Source: Streptomyces sclerotialus
GTDB lineage: Bacteria > Actinomycetota > Actinomycetes > Streptomycetales > Streptomycetaceae
Assembly (NCBI RefSeq): GCF_040907265.1
Contig: NZ_JBFOHP010000002.1
Location: 7,006,001-7,070,000, forward strand
Direction of reading: 5' to 3'
Length of the DNA: 64,000 nucleotides
Shown here in pieces: positions 55,171 to 64,000 of the stretch; within the stretch, counting starts at the first letter, position 1, and every line of letters begins with the position of its first letter. The notes beneath the pieces are model-generated. The model saw nothing but the letters and a program-made list of their open reading frames with translations. It was not told the origin of the DNA and ran no database searches. The position numbers were made by a program, and so were the translations under genes.

Positions 55171-58100
55171 GTGGAAACATTCGTGGCCGACCCGCAGTCC
55201 TCCGTGATCCCCACCGTTGTCGAACAGTCCTCCCGCGTGCTGGAGACCTACCGTGTCGATCCGGGCCTGATTCCCGAGCACGCGAACGGCGAGCGCCGCA
55301 TCACCCAGGGCGGGTACGGCGACCGCCAGCTCTTCGAGCTGGTTCAGAACGCCGCCGACGAGATCCGTGACGAGCCCGGCGGGCGGATCCACGTCGTCCT
55401 CACCGACACCCACCTGTACTGCGCCAACGAGGGAAAGCCGGTGACCGCCGAGGGCGCGGAGACCATCCTGCGCATGAGCATGTCCAAGAAGCGCGGCGGC
55501 CAGATCGGCCGGTTCGGCGTGGGGGTGAAGTCGGTTCTGGTGGTGACCGACACCCCCCAGTTCTTCAGCCGCAGCGGCAGCTTCGGCTTCGACCGGGCCT
55601 GGTCGTACCAGCTCATCCGCGACGTGCCCGGCGTGCGCGAGCGACTCGGTGCGGAATTCGAAGCGCCCGTCCTGCGCATGGCCCGCGAGTTGGACATGGC
55701 GGCCGAGCGACTTCGGGATCGAGTGCTCGACGAGTTGCTCGAGTGGGCCACCACCGTCGTCCGCCTGCCGCTGCTGCCCGGGGCTGCCGACCGACTGGGT
55801 AAGGACATGCACGGGCACCAGGGCACGGCCGGCCACGAGACCCGCGAGGAATTCCCGGCCGGCTTCCACCTGTTCTCCCCGCACGTCGGTCAGGTGGTCC
55901 TCGAGGACCGCCGGCCGCGCCCGATCGCCCGCCGGGCCCTTTACGCCGAGCAGGACGGCAGCCTGCGCACGATCCACGAGGAGCGCGTCGGGAGGCCGCC
56001 CGCCACCTCGCAGTGGCGGGTCTTCACCTGTACCCACGAGCCGACCGAGGCCGCCCGCCGTGACGCCGGCGAGCTGCACGACCGTCTGACCATCGATGTC
56101 GCCTGGGCCGTCCCCGACTACAAGCGGGAAGACAACGGCCTGTTCACGCCCGGGGGCCGGCGTCGACGTGGGCAGTTCTGGGCGTACTTCCCCAGCAAGT
56201 ACGAGATGTCCCTCACCGGCATACTCAACGGTGCCTGGAAGACCAACGAGGACCGGCAGAACCTGCTCGACGCCTCACCCTTCAACGTGGAGATGATCCA
56301 GGTCGCCGCCCGTCTGGTGGTGGACTCCCTGCCCGAACTGGCGCCTGCGGAAGACCCTGCCGCGTACCTGCCACTCCTGCCCGGCCGTTCCAGGGAGGCC
56401 ATCAGCTGGGCCGATCGGCACCTGCTGGAGCAGATCTGGGAAATGGCGGCTCAGCGTCCGTCACTGCCCGACCAGGACGGCGTTCTGCGCAACCCTCGCG
56501 AGCTGCGCATCCACCCGGAACTGGCCAAGGACCTCACCGCGACCAACCGCTGGTTGCGGCTGTGGCACTCCTATCCGGGGCGCCCCAAGGCGTGGCTGCA
56601 CCCCTCGGTGGAGGCCACGGCCCTCCGCTCCGGCAAGGTCGGCCACATCCTGGAGCGGACCAAGCAGCCGCGGGCCGATGTCCGCGAATGGCTCGAGGCG
56701 CTGGTCTCCGACGGCACGGCGAAGGCTTCGGAGACCGCGATCCGAATCGTCGCCGACATGCTCGAGTCGGGTGCCGACTGTGCCGCGGATGCCCGTAAGG
56801 CCAAGATCGTGCTCACCGAGGAGCACGGCCTGGTCGCCCCGATGGGCGGTGTGGTCTACAGGCGCGCCGACGAGGACGGTCTGCGGGAGTCGCTGGTCTA
56901 CGTGGACCGCGCCCTGTCCGACGACCCGTCGCTCTCCTCCGCCCTCACCACCCTCGGCATTCAGGAGGCCGACGTCCGGGGGCGCTTCGTGAGCATCCTC
57001 GACCAGGGCTTCGCCTCGTACGGCCCGCAGGAGTGGAACCACTTCTGGGAGCTGTTCCACCGGGCCGGGGCCACCGCTGTGGGCCACGAGGTGACGAAGC
57101 GGGTAGCGACACCGATGGACACCCTGAAGGTCCGAACGGTGGACGGCCGTTTCCACAGCATGCGCGACTGCATGCTGCCCGGCGTCGTCGTCACCGCGGA
57201 GAGCGACCCGGGGATTGCGGTGGACATGCGGTTCCACTCCGACGACGCCGGCTTCTTCCGCGAGTTGGGTCTGCGGGACCGCCCGACCTCCGGCCACAGG
57301 CCCGAGGCGGAGCCCTGGTTCGAGGAGTACCGAGAGGCCGTGCACGCGGCGTACTGCCGCACGCTCGACAACCGGGCGAGCAGACCCACCCTCGCCAGGA
57401 CCAGGATCGAGGGGGCCCCCGTCGGCGGGCCGCTGCACCTGCTGCCCCGACTTTCGGAGGAGGCCCGCGCCGCCTTTCTCCAGGGCCTGCCCGAGGACGC
57501 GTTGATCGAGAACTGGACACTGCAGATCGGCGCGCAGGCCGGTACGCGTCGGACGGCGCAGTCCCCGATCCGCTGGATGCTCGTCCGGCACGGTCGAGTC
57601 CGGACCTCTCAGGGACTCAAGCCCCTGAAGGAAGCCGTCGGTCCGCAGCTCGACGCATACCGCGACGTGCTCCCGGTTGCCCGCATCAGCTCGGAGAAGG
57701 CCCGCAAGCTCGGGCTTGCCGACAGTGTCGAGAAGGTCCGACCCCAGCAGTGGGAACAGCTGCTGGAAAAGCTCCAGGAGAGCGAGGACGACGTGTTCGT
57801 CGGCTCCACCTACGCCCTGCTGACCCGCCTGGAGGTCGACTTCCCGGAGGACTCCCTGACCCGTTGCCGGATCGGCGACGCCTGGGGCACCCGGGAGGAC
57901 GGCGAGATCGCCGTCGCGGCGAACGCGGAGGAGTACCGCTCGCTGCGGGCCGAGCGGGTGCCTGCGCTGATGATGCCGGACCAGGAGTCCGCCGACCTCA
58001 TGGTCGAGCGATGGGGCATGTTGCGTCATGACGACGTCGTGAGCCGTGAGACTCGGCATGAGTCGACCGTGGAGGCGGTACCGCTGTCCGAGGAGTTCCC

Positions 58101-59940
58101 GACGCTGCGCCAGAAGATGGGGGCCTCCGTCAGCACGTACTCCCTGCTGCGCTGTGCCACGTTGGAGGAGGTCGTCCGCACTCCGAACGGCGCGCGGGCG
58201 AAGTCCTTGGAGAGCGCCCGTCAGGGCAACGTGATCAAGGTTCTGGACTCGCTGGATCGGCTGGGTGCGCTCCGGGCCGTCGACCGTGAGCTGGGGTTGC
58301 GGATGGGCGAGGCCGGTTGCCGTGCCGTGCTGGATGCGCAGACCCGTCAAGAGCAGGACAAAAAGGTGCGGACCGCGCTGAAGGCGGTCCGCGAGGCCGC
58401 GGACGTGACGGCCAAGCTGGAGCTGCTGATCGGCGCGGAGGCCCTGCGCGACCGGCTGCCCGCCGGACTGATGGAGGCCGAGCGCCAGGAGCTGGACGGG
58501 CAGGAGCCCACCGGGCGTCGGATCGCCCAGATGGCGTTCAACGCCCACGGCGACACCGTGCTCAAGACCCACGCCCGCGACATCCAGGAGCGCTTCCCGA
58601 GCGCCCCGTCGTCCTACACCGGCGGCTCGGCGGCGGTCTCGTTCGTCGCCGACCTCGGCCTGCCCGCGCCCTTCGCCGGCTACCGGGCCCCGACCCTCGA
58701 ACAGAGCCTGACGGTGGAAGGCCCCCGCGACTTCCCGCGTCTGCACGACTACCAGGAGCGGCTCGCCCTCAACATCTTCGAGATGCTGGACCGGCTGGCC
58801 CCGCAGCGCGCCATGCTGTCGTTGCCCACCGGCGCCGGCAAGACGCGTGTCACCGCCGAGGCCGTCATCCGCTGGGTGAAGCAGGCCGGCGAGCTCAAGG
58901 GGCCGATCCTGTGGATCGCCCAGACCGAGGAGCTGTGCGAACAGGCGGTGCAGAGCTGGCAGTTCGTCTGGAGCAAGGCCGGCGCGCAGACCCGACTGAC
59001 GATCAACAGGCTGTGGACCTCGAACGAGGCGGCGCCGGTCACCGACGGCCCGCAGCTCGTCGTGGCCACCGACGCCAAGCTGCGGGTGTGCCTGGACACC
59101 GACCGGTACGCCTGGTTGCGGGAGGCCGCGCTGGTCGTGGTGGACGAGGCGCATGTGGCGACCAGTCCCCTTTACACCGAGATCCTGAGCTCGCTCGGCC
59201 TGACCCAGCATCGGACCGAGCGCCACCTGCTCGGCCTCACGGCCACCCCGTTCCGCGGCCACAACGAGGAGGAGACCCGTCGCCTGGTCAACCGCTTCGG
59301 CTCACGCCGACTGGACGAGGGCGTCTTCCCGTCCGACGACCCCTATGGACACCTCCAGGAGCTGGGTGTCCTGGCGCAGGTCGAACACCGGGAACTCACC
59401 GGGGGCACTATCGAGTTGTCCCGCCAGGAGCGGGAGAGCGCCGAGCAGTTCAGCCTGTTGTCCAAGGCAGCCGAGCAGCGGCTGGCCGAGGACCACGACC
59501 GCAGCCGCCGCATCGTCTCGGAGATCACCGCGATGCCCGACGACTGGCCGGTGCTGGTGTTCGCCACCTCGGTGGAGCACGCCAAGTACCTGGCCGCCCG
59601 GCTGAAGGACCACGGGATCTCCGCGTCCTCCGTGGACTCCACCACCTCCGACAGCGACCGCCGGTCCCGTGTCCGGGAGTTCCGTGACGGCAGAGTGCAG
59701 GTGCTCACCAACTACGGGGTCCTCACTCAGGGCTTCGACGCCCCCGCCACCCGAGCGGTGGTCGTCGCCCGGCCGGTCTACAGCCCGAACGTGTACCAAC
59801 AGATGATCGGCCGCGGCCTGCGCGGCCCCCGCAACGGCGGCAAGGACACCTGCCTGATCCTCAACGTCCGCGACAACATCCGGAACTTCGACACCGCCCT
59901 GGCTTTCACCAAGTTCGAGCACCTGTGGAGCAAGAAGTGA
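55171..59940 (+). CDS. Giant fusion: sacsin/Hsp90-like GHKL ATPase plus DEAH SF2 helicase
   Basis: 1,589 aa. Residues 50-125 carry the GHKL site (ELVQNAADEI with N60; GRFGVGVKS), followed by an Hsp90-like middle region (MSLTGILNGAWKTNEDRQNLL). About 800 residues of unrecognised sequence come next. Residues 1205-1589 form a complete SF2 helicase: PTGAGKT (1219-1225), DEAH (1325-1328), LTATP (about 1356-1360), and a C-terminal lobe with VLTNYGVLTQGFDAP and QMIGRGLRG. GTG 55171 has no clear ribosome site. The stop overlaps the UvrD-like start (GTGA). Confidence 0.87.
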   Translation: METFVADPQSSVIPTVVEQSSRVLETYRVDPGLIPEHANGERRITQGGYGDRQLFELVQNAADEIRDEPGGRIHVVLTDTHLYCANEGKPVTAEGAETILRMSMSKKRGGQIGRFGVGVKSVLVVTDTPQFFSRSGSFGFDRAWSYQLIRDVPGVRERLGAEFEAPVLRMARELDMAAERLRDRVLDELLEWATTVVRLPLLPGAADRLGKDMHGHQGTAGHETREEFPAGFHLFSPHVGQVVLEDRRPRPIARRALYAEQDGSLRTIHEERVGRPPATSQWRVFTCTHEPTEAARRDAGELHDRLTIDVAWAVPDYKREDNGLFTPGGRRRRGQFWAYFPSKYEMSLTGILNGAWKTNEDRQNLLDASPFNVEMIQVAARLVVDSLPELAPAEDPAAYLPLLPGRSREAISWADRHLLEQIWEMAAQRPSLPDQDGVLRNPRELRIHPELAKDLTATNRWLRLWHSYPGRPKAWLHPSVEATALRSGKVGHILERTKQPRADVREWLEALVSDGTAKASETAIRIVADMLESGADCAADARKAKIVLTEEHGLVAPMGGVVYRRADEDGLRESLVYVDRALSDDPSLSSALTTLGIQEADVRGRFVSILDQGFASYGPQEWNHFWELFHRAGATAVGHEVTKRVATPMDTLKVRTVDGRFHSMRDCMLPGVVVTAESDPGIAVDMRFHSDDAGFFRELGLRDRPTSGHRPEAEPWFEEYREAVHAAYCRTLDNRASRPTLARTRIEGAPVGGPLHLLPRLSEEARAAFLQGLPEDALIENWTLQIGAQAGTRRTAQSPIRWMLVRHGRVRTSQGLKPLKEAVGPQLDAYRDVLPVARISSEKARKLGLADSVEKVRPQQWEQLLEKLQESEDDVFVGSTYALLTRLEVDFPEDSLTRCRIGDAWGTREDGEIAVAANAEEYRSLRAERVPALMMPDQESADLMVERWGMLRHDDVVSRETRHESTVEAVPLSEEFPTLRQKMGASVSTYSLLRCATLEEVVRTPNGARAKSLESARQGNVIKVLDSLDRLGALRAVDRELGLRMGEAGCRAVLDAQTRQEQDKKVRTALKAVREAADVTAKLELLIGAEALRDRLPAGLMEAERQELDGQEPTGRRIAQMAFNAHGDTVLKTHARDIQERFPSAPSSYTGGSAAVSFVADLGLPAPFAGYRAPTLEQSLTVEGPRDFPRLHDYQERLALNIFEMLDRLAPQRAMLSLPTGAGKTRVTAEAVIRWVKQAGELKGPILWIAQTEELCEQAVQSWQFVWSKAGAQTRLTINRLWTSNEAAPVTDGPQLVVATDAKLRVCLDTDRYAWLREAALVVVDEAHVATSPLYTEILSSLGLTQHRTERHLLGLTATPFRGHNEEETRRLVNRFGSRRLDEGVFPSDDPYGHLQELGVLAQVEHRELTGGTIELSRQERESAEQFSLLSKAAEQRLAEDHDRSRRIVSEITAMPDDWPVLVFATSVEHAKYLAARLKDHGISASSVDSTTSDSDRRSRVREFRDGRVQVLTNYGVLTQGFDAPATRAVVVARPVYSPNVYQQMIGRGLRGPRNGGKDTCLILNVRDNIRNFDTALAFTKFEHLWSKK

Positions 59941-61856
59941 CCTTCTCGTCCGCGGACGACCCCGTCCTCACTCCCGAGCAGCAGGCCGTCGTGGACCAGC
60001 CCTGGGACACCCGTCTGCTGGTCACCGCCGGGGCGGGCACCGGCAAGACCCACACGTTGGTGCGTCGCATGGACGCGCTCGTGGGCCACGCCGATCCGGA
60101 CGAGGCTCTGGAGGCCTCCGAACTGCTGGTCCTCAGTTTCTCCCGAGCCGCCGTCCGTGAACTGCGGGACCGGATCGCCCGATACGGCGAGCACGCCCGG
60201 CGGGTGCGGGTGCAGACCTTCGACTCCTGGGCGTACTCCTTGCTGATGCAGGCGCACCCGGAGGGGGAGTGGTCGGCGCTCTCCTTCGACGAGCGCATCC
60301 GGGCGGCCACCGAAGCGATCGAGAAGGGCGCGCTGGACTCCCTGGAGTCCGGCCCGCCCGCGCACGTGATCATCGACGAGGTGCAGGACCTGGCGAGCGC
60401 GCGCCGCGAGATGGTGGAGTCGCTGCTCGACCAGCTCCAGGACTCCTGCGGATTCACACTGGTCGGCGATTCCGCCCAGGCGATCTACGACTTCCAGATC
60501 GACCGGGAGAAGAATCCGGAGGAGTACGCCGACCGCGCCGACCTCTTCCTTCGCTGGGTGCGCGGCTCCTACTGCGAGGACCTGGTGGAACTGCGGCTGA
60601 CGCGGAACTTCCGGGCCGTTACCCCCGAAGCGCGCACCGCGCTCCCGCTCGGCCCCGCCGTGCAGGGCATCGGCAGCGCCCCAGAGGGCGCCGACATCGC
60701 GGCCGAGCGGCTCCACGGGGAGCTGCGCGAGCTGCTGCTCGACCTCCCCGACCTCGGCCTGCTCACCGACTCGTTCACTCTGGACTCGCTCCGGTCCTTC
60801 CCCGGCACCTGCGCGGTCCTGGCCCGCGACAACCGGCAGGCCCTGCTTGTCTCGGAGCTGCTGCACACCCACGGCGTGCCGCACGCCCTGCGGCGCTCGC
60901 TCCAGGACCGGCCGGTGCCGTACTGGGCCGCCGAGCTGCTGCGCCGCACCGAGACCGCCACGCTCACCGAGGCACGGTTGCGTGAGCTGCTCGATGAGAT
61001 GCCGCTGCCTGAGGGCGTCGACCCGGGCCGGGTGTGGCGGGCCCTGCGCGTTTCGGCCCGCGGTACCGGACGGGGGACGCTCGATGTGGGACGGCTGCGC
61101 AGACTCGTGGCGGAGCGCCGCTTCCCGGACGAGCTGGCCGACCCGGAACCGGCCCGACTGGTCGTGTCCACGGTGCACCGCTCGAAGGGCTTGGAGTTCG
61201 ACCGGGTGGTGCTGCTCACCCCGCCCACCGTGGCCGAGCTGCGTCGTCGCAACGACGAACTCGACGTGCCCGCCGAGGCGCGCGCGCTCCACGTGGCGAT
61301 GACCAGGGCCCGCGAGGACCTGTACCGCGTCGCCGCGCCCGACACGGTGACGGTGCTCAAGCACAAGCCGACCGGCCGCTGGTACCGGGGAGTCCCGAAC
61401 CCGCGCCAGAGGTGGCGGCGCGACGGCGTCGAGGTGCGGGCCGGCGACGTGAACGCCCTGGAACCGGCCGACGCCCTGAGCGACGCTCCCGGCGCTCAGT
61501 CGTATCTGATGGAGCGGGTGCGGCCGGGGGACGCGGTGACGTTCCGGCTGCGCGACGCCCTCCCCATGGGCCCTGAGCAGAGCCCCCGGTACGCGCTGCT
61601 GCACGAGGGACGGGAGATCGGCGACGCCTCCGAGGCCTTCAGGAGCGAGTTGTACTCCTTGCTGAAGGTCGGCACCGACTGGGACATCCAGTGGCCCGAG
61701 GAGATCTCCGGCCTGCGGATCGACTGCCTGGAATCGGTCGCGGGGAGCACTGCCGCCGGGGCCAACGCGGGCCTGGGCGACCACGGGGTGTGGATCGCCC
61801 CGCGCATCAGCGGAATCGGACGGTTCCGGCGCGCCGCCGGTGCCGAGGAGGAGTAG
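59937..61856 (+). CDS. UvrD/Rep-like SF1 helicase
   Basis: 639 aa. Walker A AGAGTGKT (31-38), Walker B IIDEVQDL, motif III VGDSAQAIYDF, motif V STVHRSKGLEFDRVVLL and motif VI HVAMTRAREDL are intact. The C-terminal 140 residues are unrecognised and lack a nuclease motif I can see. GTG 59937 is preferred because GGAGC precedes it and it overlaps the upstream stop; GTG 59925 is an alternative. It is co-transcribed with the ATPase-helicase gene. It could unwind or load onto invading DNA. Confidence 0.88.
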   Translation: MTFSSADDPVLTPEQQAVVDQPWDTRLLVTAGAGTGKTHTLVRRMDALVGHADPDEALEASELLVLSFSRAAVRELRDRIARYGEHARRVRVQTFDSWAYSLLMQAHPEGEWSALSFDERIRAATEAIEKGALDSLESGPPAHVIIDEVQDLASARREMVESLLDQLQDSCGFTLVGDSAQAIYDFQIDREKNPEEYADRADLFLRWVRGSYCEDLVELRLTRNFRAVTPEARTALPLGPAVQGIGSAPEGADIAAERLHGELRELLLDLPDLGLLTDSFTLDSLRSFPGTCAVLARDNRQALLVSELLHTHGVPHALRRSLQDRPVPYWAAELLRRTETATLTEARLRELLDEMPLPEGVDPGRVWRALRVSARGTGRGTLDVGRLRRLVAERRFPDELADPEPARLVVSTVHRSKGLEFDRVVLLTPPTVAELRRRNDELDVPAEARALHVAMTRAREDLYRVAAPDTVTVLKHKPTGRWYRGVPNPRQRWRRDGVEVRAGDVNALEPADALSDAPGAQSYLMERVRPGDAVTFRLRDALPMGPEQSPRYALLHEGREIGDASEAFRSELYSLLKVGTDWDIQWPEEISGLRIDCLESVAGSTAAGANAGLGDHGVWIAPRISGIGRFRRAAGAEEE

Positions 61857-61858
61857 AA

Positions 61859-64000
61859 ATGACGATCCACGCAGGGCGGCACGCCGCGCACTACGAGGTC
61901 CGCGAGGACTTGGTGGGCCGGCTCCGCCGGGAGCTGCTCGGCCCCGATGCCGCCGCCTCCGCCGAGGACCGTGCCGAGGTGCTGGACCAGGACGCCCCGA
62001 TCACCCGCTACCCCATGGGCGTGCTCTTCCCCCGCCCGACGGACGCCGAGGCCGACCTTCGTCTCAAGGAGGACGCCGCAGAAGAAGAGGGCCTGGACGA
62101 GGAGCCTGTGACCGGGGCGGACAGTCTCGACGAGTCCGGGTCGGCCGCCGAGCGCCCCAACGCCGGTGACCGACGCCCGTCCTCTGTCGGCCTGACCTTC
62201 GCGGTCGACCTCGCCGTGTGTCGGGAGATCGTGGTCTCGGCGCGCGCCGCCGTGTACGAGCCGGAGGACGCCGAGGGGCGCAAGATCTCCGCCCGCCGCA
62301 GCGAGGCCCGCACCACCTCCGACCAGCGAGAACGCTGGCGTCGGGTGGAATTGGACCTGCCGGACACCACGGTCGACGTGACGTACCCGGGTCGCGGTGC
62401 CTCACGCGATCTGATCGACGGCACTGCCCGGCTGGAAGTGCACGTGCGTCGTCCGTCGCCGGAGACCGGTACGGTCACCGTCACGGTCACCTTGGTCAAC
62501 GTCCAGAAGGTGGGTGAGCGGGAACTCCAGGACGCATTCGCCCTGTTCCAGACCGGGCTGACGGTCCGCGCCGCCAACGCGTCGAGCGCGTTCGTGGAGC
62601 GTCCCGGCGCCTTGTCCGCAGTGGACTCCGAGCTGGAGACCAGCCGGCTGCTGCACCGGCATGCCCCCACGTTCGCCGCAGGACACGGCTGCGCGGCGGT
62701 GTGGGACTGGACCCCGCCCCCCGTCGGCATCACCGACATAGAGCGTGCGGGCGTGGCGGAGGTACGCACCGAGTTCATGCCCACGCACGAGGTGCTGCTC
62801 ACCGACTCCAACCCGGAGATCGACGACCGTGCCCTCACCATGTCGGGCCTCGCCGAAGGCTCCGACAGCGAAGTGATCGCCGCCCTGGAAGGGCTGGCCA
62901 CAGGCTACGAGCGGTGGATCGAACGGAAGCGGGACGAAGCCGCCGCGCTCGCCGGTACCTCGTACGAGAAGGCCGCGTTCGTTCAGGTCGACTCCTGCGT
63001 GGAGGCCCTGGACCGGATCCGGGAGGGCATCGCGCTGCTCCGTGACAAGCCTGACCTGATGCAGGCGTTCCGCCTGGCCAACCAGGCGATGGCGACCCAG
63101 CGTGCCCGGAGCGCCTGGGTCAAGGGCGGTCGGGTCGGCGAGCCGGACCTGGCCTCCGCGCGCTGGCGTCCGTTCCAGATCGCCTTCGTGTTGCTGTGCC
63201 TGGCCGGGGTGGACGACCCGGAACACCGTGACCGGGGGGTGTCGGACCTGTTGTGGTTCCCCACCGGTGGTGGCAAGACCGAGGCGTACCTGGGCTTGAT
63301 CGCGCTGACCACTTTCCTGCGTCGGATGCGGCTCGGTGGGGCGGGCGGCGGTGTCACCGTCCTGATGCGGTACACGCTGCGCCTGCTCACCCTGCAGCAG
63401 TTCGAGCGTGCCGCGATCCTGATCTGCGCCATGGAGCGGATGCGCCGGCAGAACCCCGCCGAGCTGGGGCACGAGGAGATCTCCCTCGGTATGTGGGTGG
63501 GTCGGTCCGCCACCCCGAACACCTTGGAGGTCGCCTCCAGGCAGCTCCGTGCGGCCCGCTCCGGCAAGGTGCTCCAGAAGGAGAACCCGGTCCAGCTGCA
63601 CGCCTGCCCGTGGTGCGGGACCGCCCTCGACGCCCATCACTACACGGTCGACGAGCAGGCCGTCCGGATGGATGTGCGCTGCCCCGGCACGGGCTGCGCG
63701 TTCTCCGACGGACTGCCCGTGCACCTGGTCGACGAGACCGTGTACCGCGCCCGGCCCACCCTGGTGATCGCCACCGTCGACAAGTTCGCCTCGATGCCGT
63801 GGCGTGCGCAGACCGCCGCCCTCTTCAACCGGGACCGTCAGGACGCCACTCCGCCCCCGGAACTGATCGTGCAGGACGAGCTGCACCTGATCTCCGGCCC
63901 GCTGGGCACCTTGACCGGCCTGTACGAGACGGCTGTCGACCTGCTCGCCGACCGACCCAAGGTGATCGCCTCGACCGCGACCATCCGCCGCGCCGCCGAC
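61859..64000 (+). CDS. DrmA-like helicase (N-terminal 714 codons, runs off the window)
   Basis: The frame is open to the window edge. ATG 61859 follows GAGGAGGAG. Residues 1-430 are an unrecognised N-terminal region with an acidic stretch. The SF2 core begins with LLWFPTGGGKTEAYLGL (PTGGGKT at 468-474), a Cys cluster (HACPWCGTAL, then RCPGTGCAF) and the box QDELHLISGPLG (DELH 673-676), then STATIR. From memory these phrases resemble DrmA, the DISARM helicase, more than Druantia or Zorya helicases. The remainder and any DUF1998 or phospholipase-D partner would lie to the right. Confidence 0.8.
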   Translation, partial: MTIHAGRHAAHYEVREDLVGRLRRELLGPDAAASAEDRAEVLDQDAPITRYPMGVLFPRPTDAEADLRLKEDAAEEEGLDEEPVTGADSLDESGSAAERPNAGDRRPSSVGLTFAVDLAVCREIVVSARAAVYEPEDAEGRKISARRSEARTTSDQRERWRRVELDLPDTTVDVTYPGRGASRDLIDGTARLEVHVRRPSPETGTVTVTVTLVNVQKVGERELQDAFALFQTGLTVRAANASSAFVERPGALSAVDSELETSRLLHRHAPTFAAGHGCAAVWDWTPPPVGITDIERAGVAEVRTEFMPTHEVLLTDSNPEIDDRALTMSGLAEGSDSEVIAALEGLATGYERWIERKRDEAAALAGTSYEKAAFVQVDSCVEALDRIREGIALLRDKPDLMQAFRLANQAMATQRARSAWVKGGRVGEPDLASARWRPFQIAFVLLCLAGVDDPEHRDRGVSDLLWFPTGGGKTEAYLGLIALTTFLRRMRLGGAGGGVTVLMRYTLRLLTLQQFERAAILICAMERMRRQNPAELGHEEISLGMWVGRSATPNTLEVASRQLRAARSGKVLQKENPVQLHACPWCGTALDAHHYTVDEQAVRMDVRCPGTGCAFSDGLPVHLVDETVYRARPTLVIATVDKFASMPWRAQTAALFNRDRQDATPPPELIVQDELHLISGPLGTLTGLYETAVDLLADRPKVIASTATIRRAAD

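Noticed and set aside
56461..59262. 933-codon open frame on the minus strand
   Set aside because: Antisense shadow of the ATPase-helicase gene, without recognisable domains.

Overview
The window is GC-rich with strongly C/G-ending codons. It carries a complete hopanoid cluster, a conservon-type operon (roadblock, DUF742 and GTPase genes), an XRE/DUF397 pair and a TagGH-like exporter. Together these point to a Streptomyces chromosome or a close relative. No integrase, transposase, rRNA or CRISPR array was seen. Two tRNA genes are present: an initiator tRNA at 1787-1860 and tRNA-Pro(GGG) at 46833-46906.

Layout. 62-4357 holds an ABC-F ATPase, the initiator tRNA, an anti-sigma-type ATPase, and idi and galE on the minus strand. 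4615-11661 is one tightly coupled plus-strand operon: a CDP-alcohol phosphotransferase that appears to start at CTG, a sugar/polyol-phosphate nucleotidyltransferase, an sn-glycerol-1-phosphate dehydrogenase-like protein, a second CDP-alcohol phosphotransferase lacking the last motif Asp, a glycosyltransferase, and an ABC-2 permease/ATPase pair. It looks like a pathway for making and exporting a polyol-phosphate envelope polymer or glycolipid. 12031-24925 is the hopanoid operon: hpnC, hpnD, a 40-aa ORF, hpnE, a polyprenyl synthase, shc, hpnG, hpnH, ispG, dxs and hpnO. It runs from MEP-pathway supply to aminobacteriohopanetriol-type lipids.

25005-48861 is mixed chromosomal content. It includes a tyrosine phosphatase, an SGNH hydrolase, a HATPase divergent from an XRE/DUF397/methyltransferase trio around a perfect palindrome, a PfkB kinase, an AlkB-like dioxygenase with extra cysteines, a GNAT and an MBL hydrolase. 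It continues with a conservon whose fifth gene is a GAF protein, an acyl-CoA dehydrogenase-like protein without the usual catalytic Glu, a Tat-exported propeller-amidohydrolase, a lipase, a split transketolase, a shortened YiaA-like protein and an MHS transporter.

48988-64000 (open at the right edge) is a probable anti-phage island. It contains a cytosine-5 DNA methyltransferase and a minus-strand trio (an XRE-GHKL ATPase fusion plus two unrecognised proteins). Diverging from the trio are an 84-aa protein, a 1,589-aa Hsp90/sacsin-like ATPase fused to a DEAH helicase, a UvrD-like helicase, and the first 714 codons of a DrmA-like helicase. Methyltransferase plus DrmA recalls DISARM, but the ATPase-helicase fusion, the UvrD-like protein and the minus-strand trio are not DISARM components known to me. 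This is the best candidate for an undescribed system. All family assignments come from motif reading; no database search was run.
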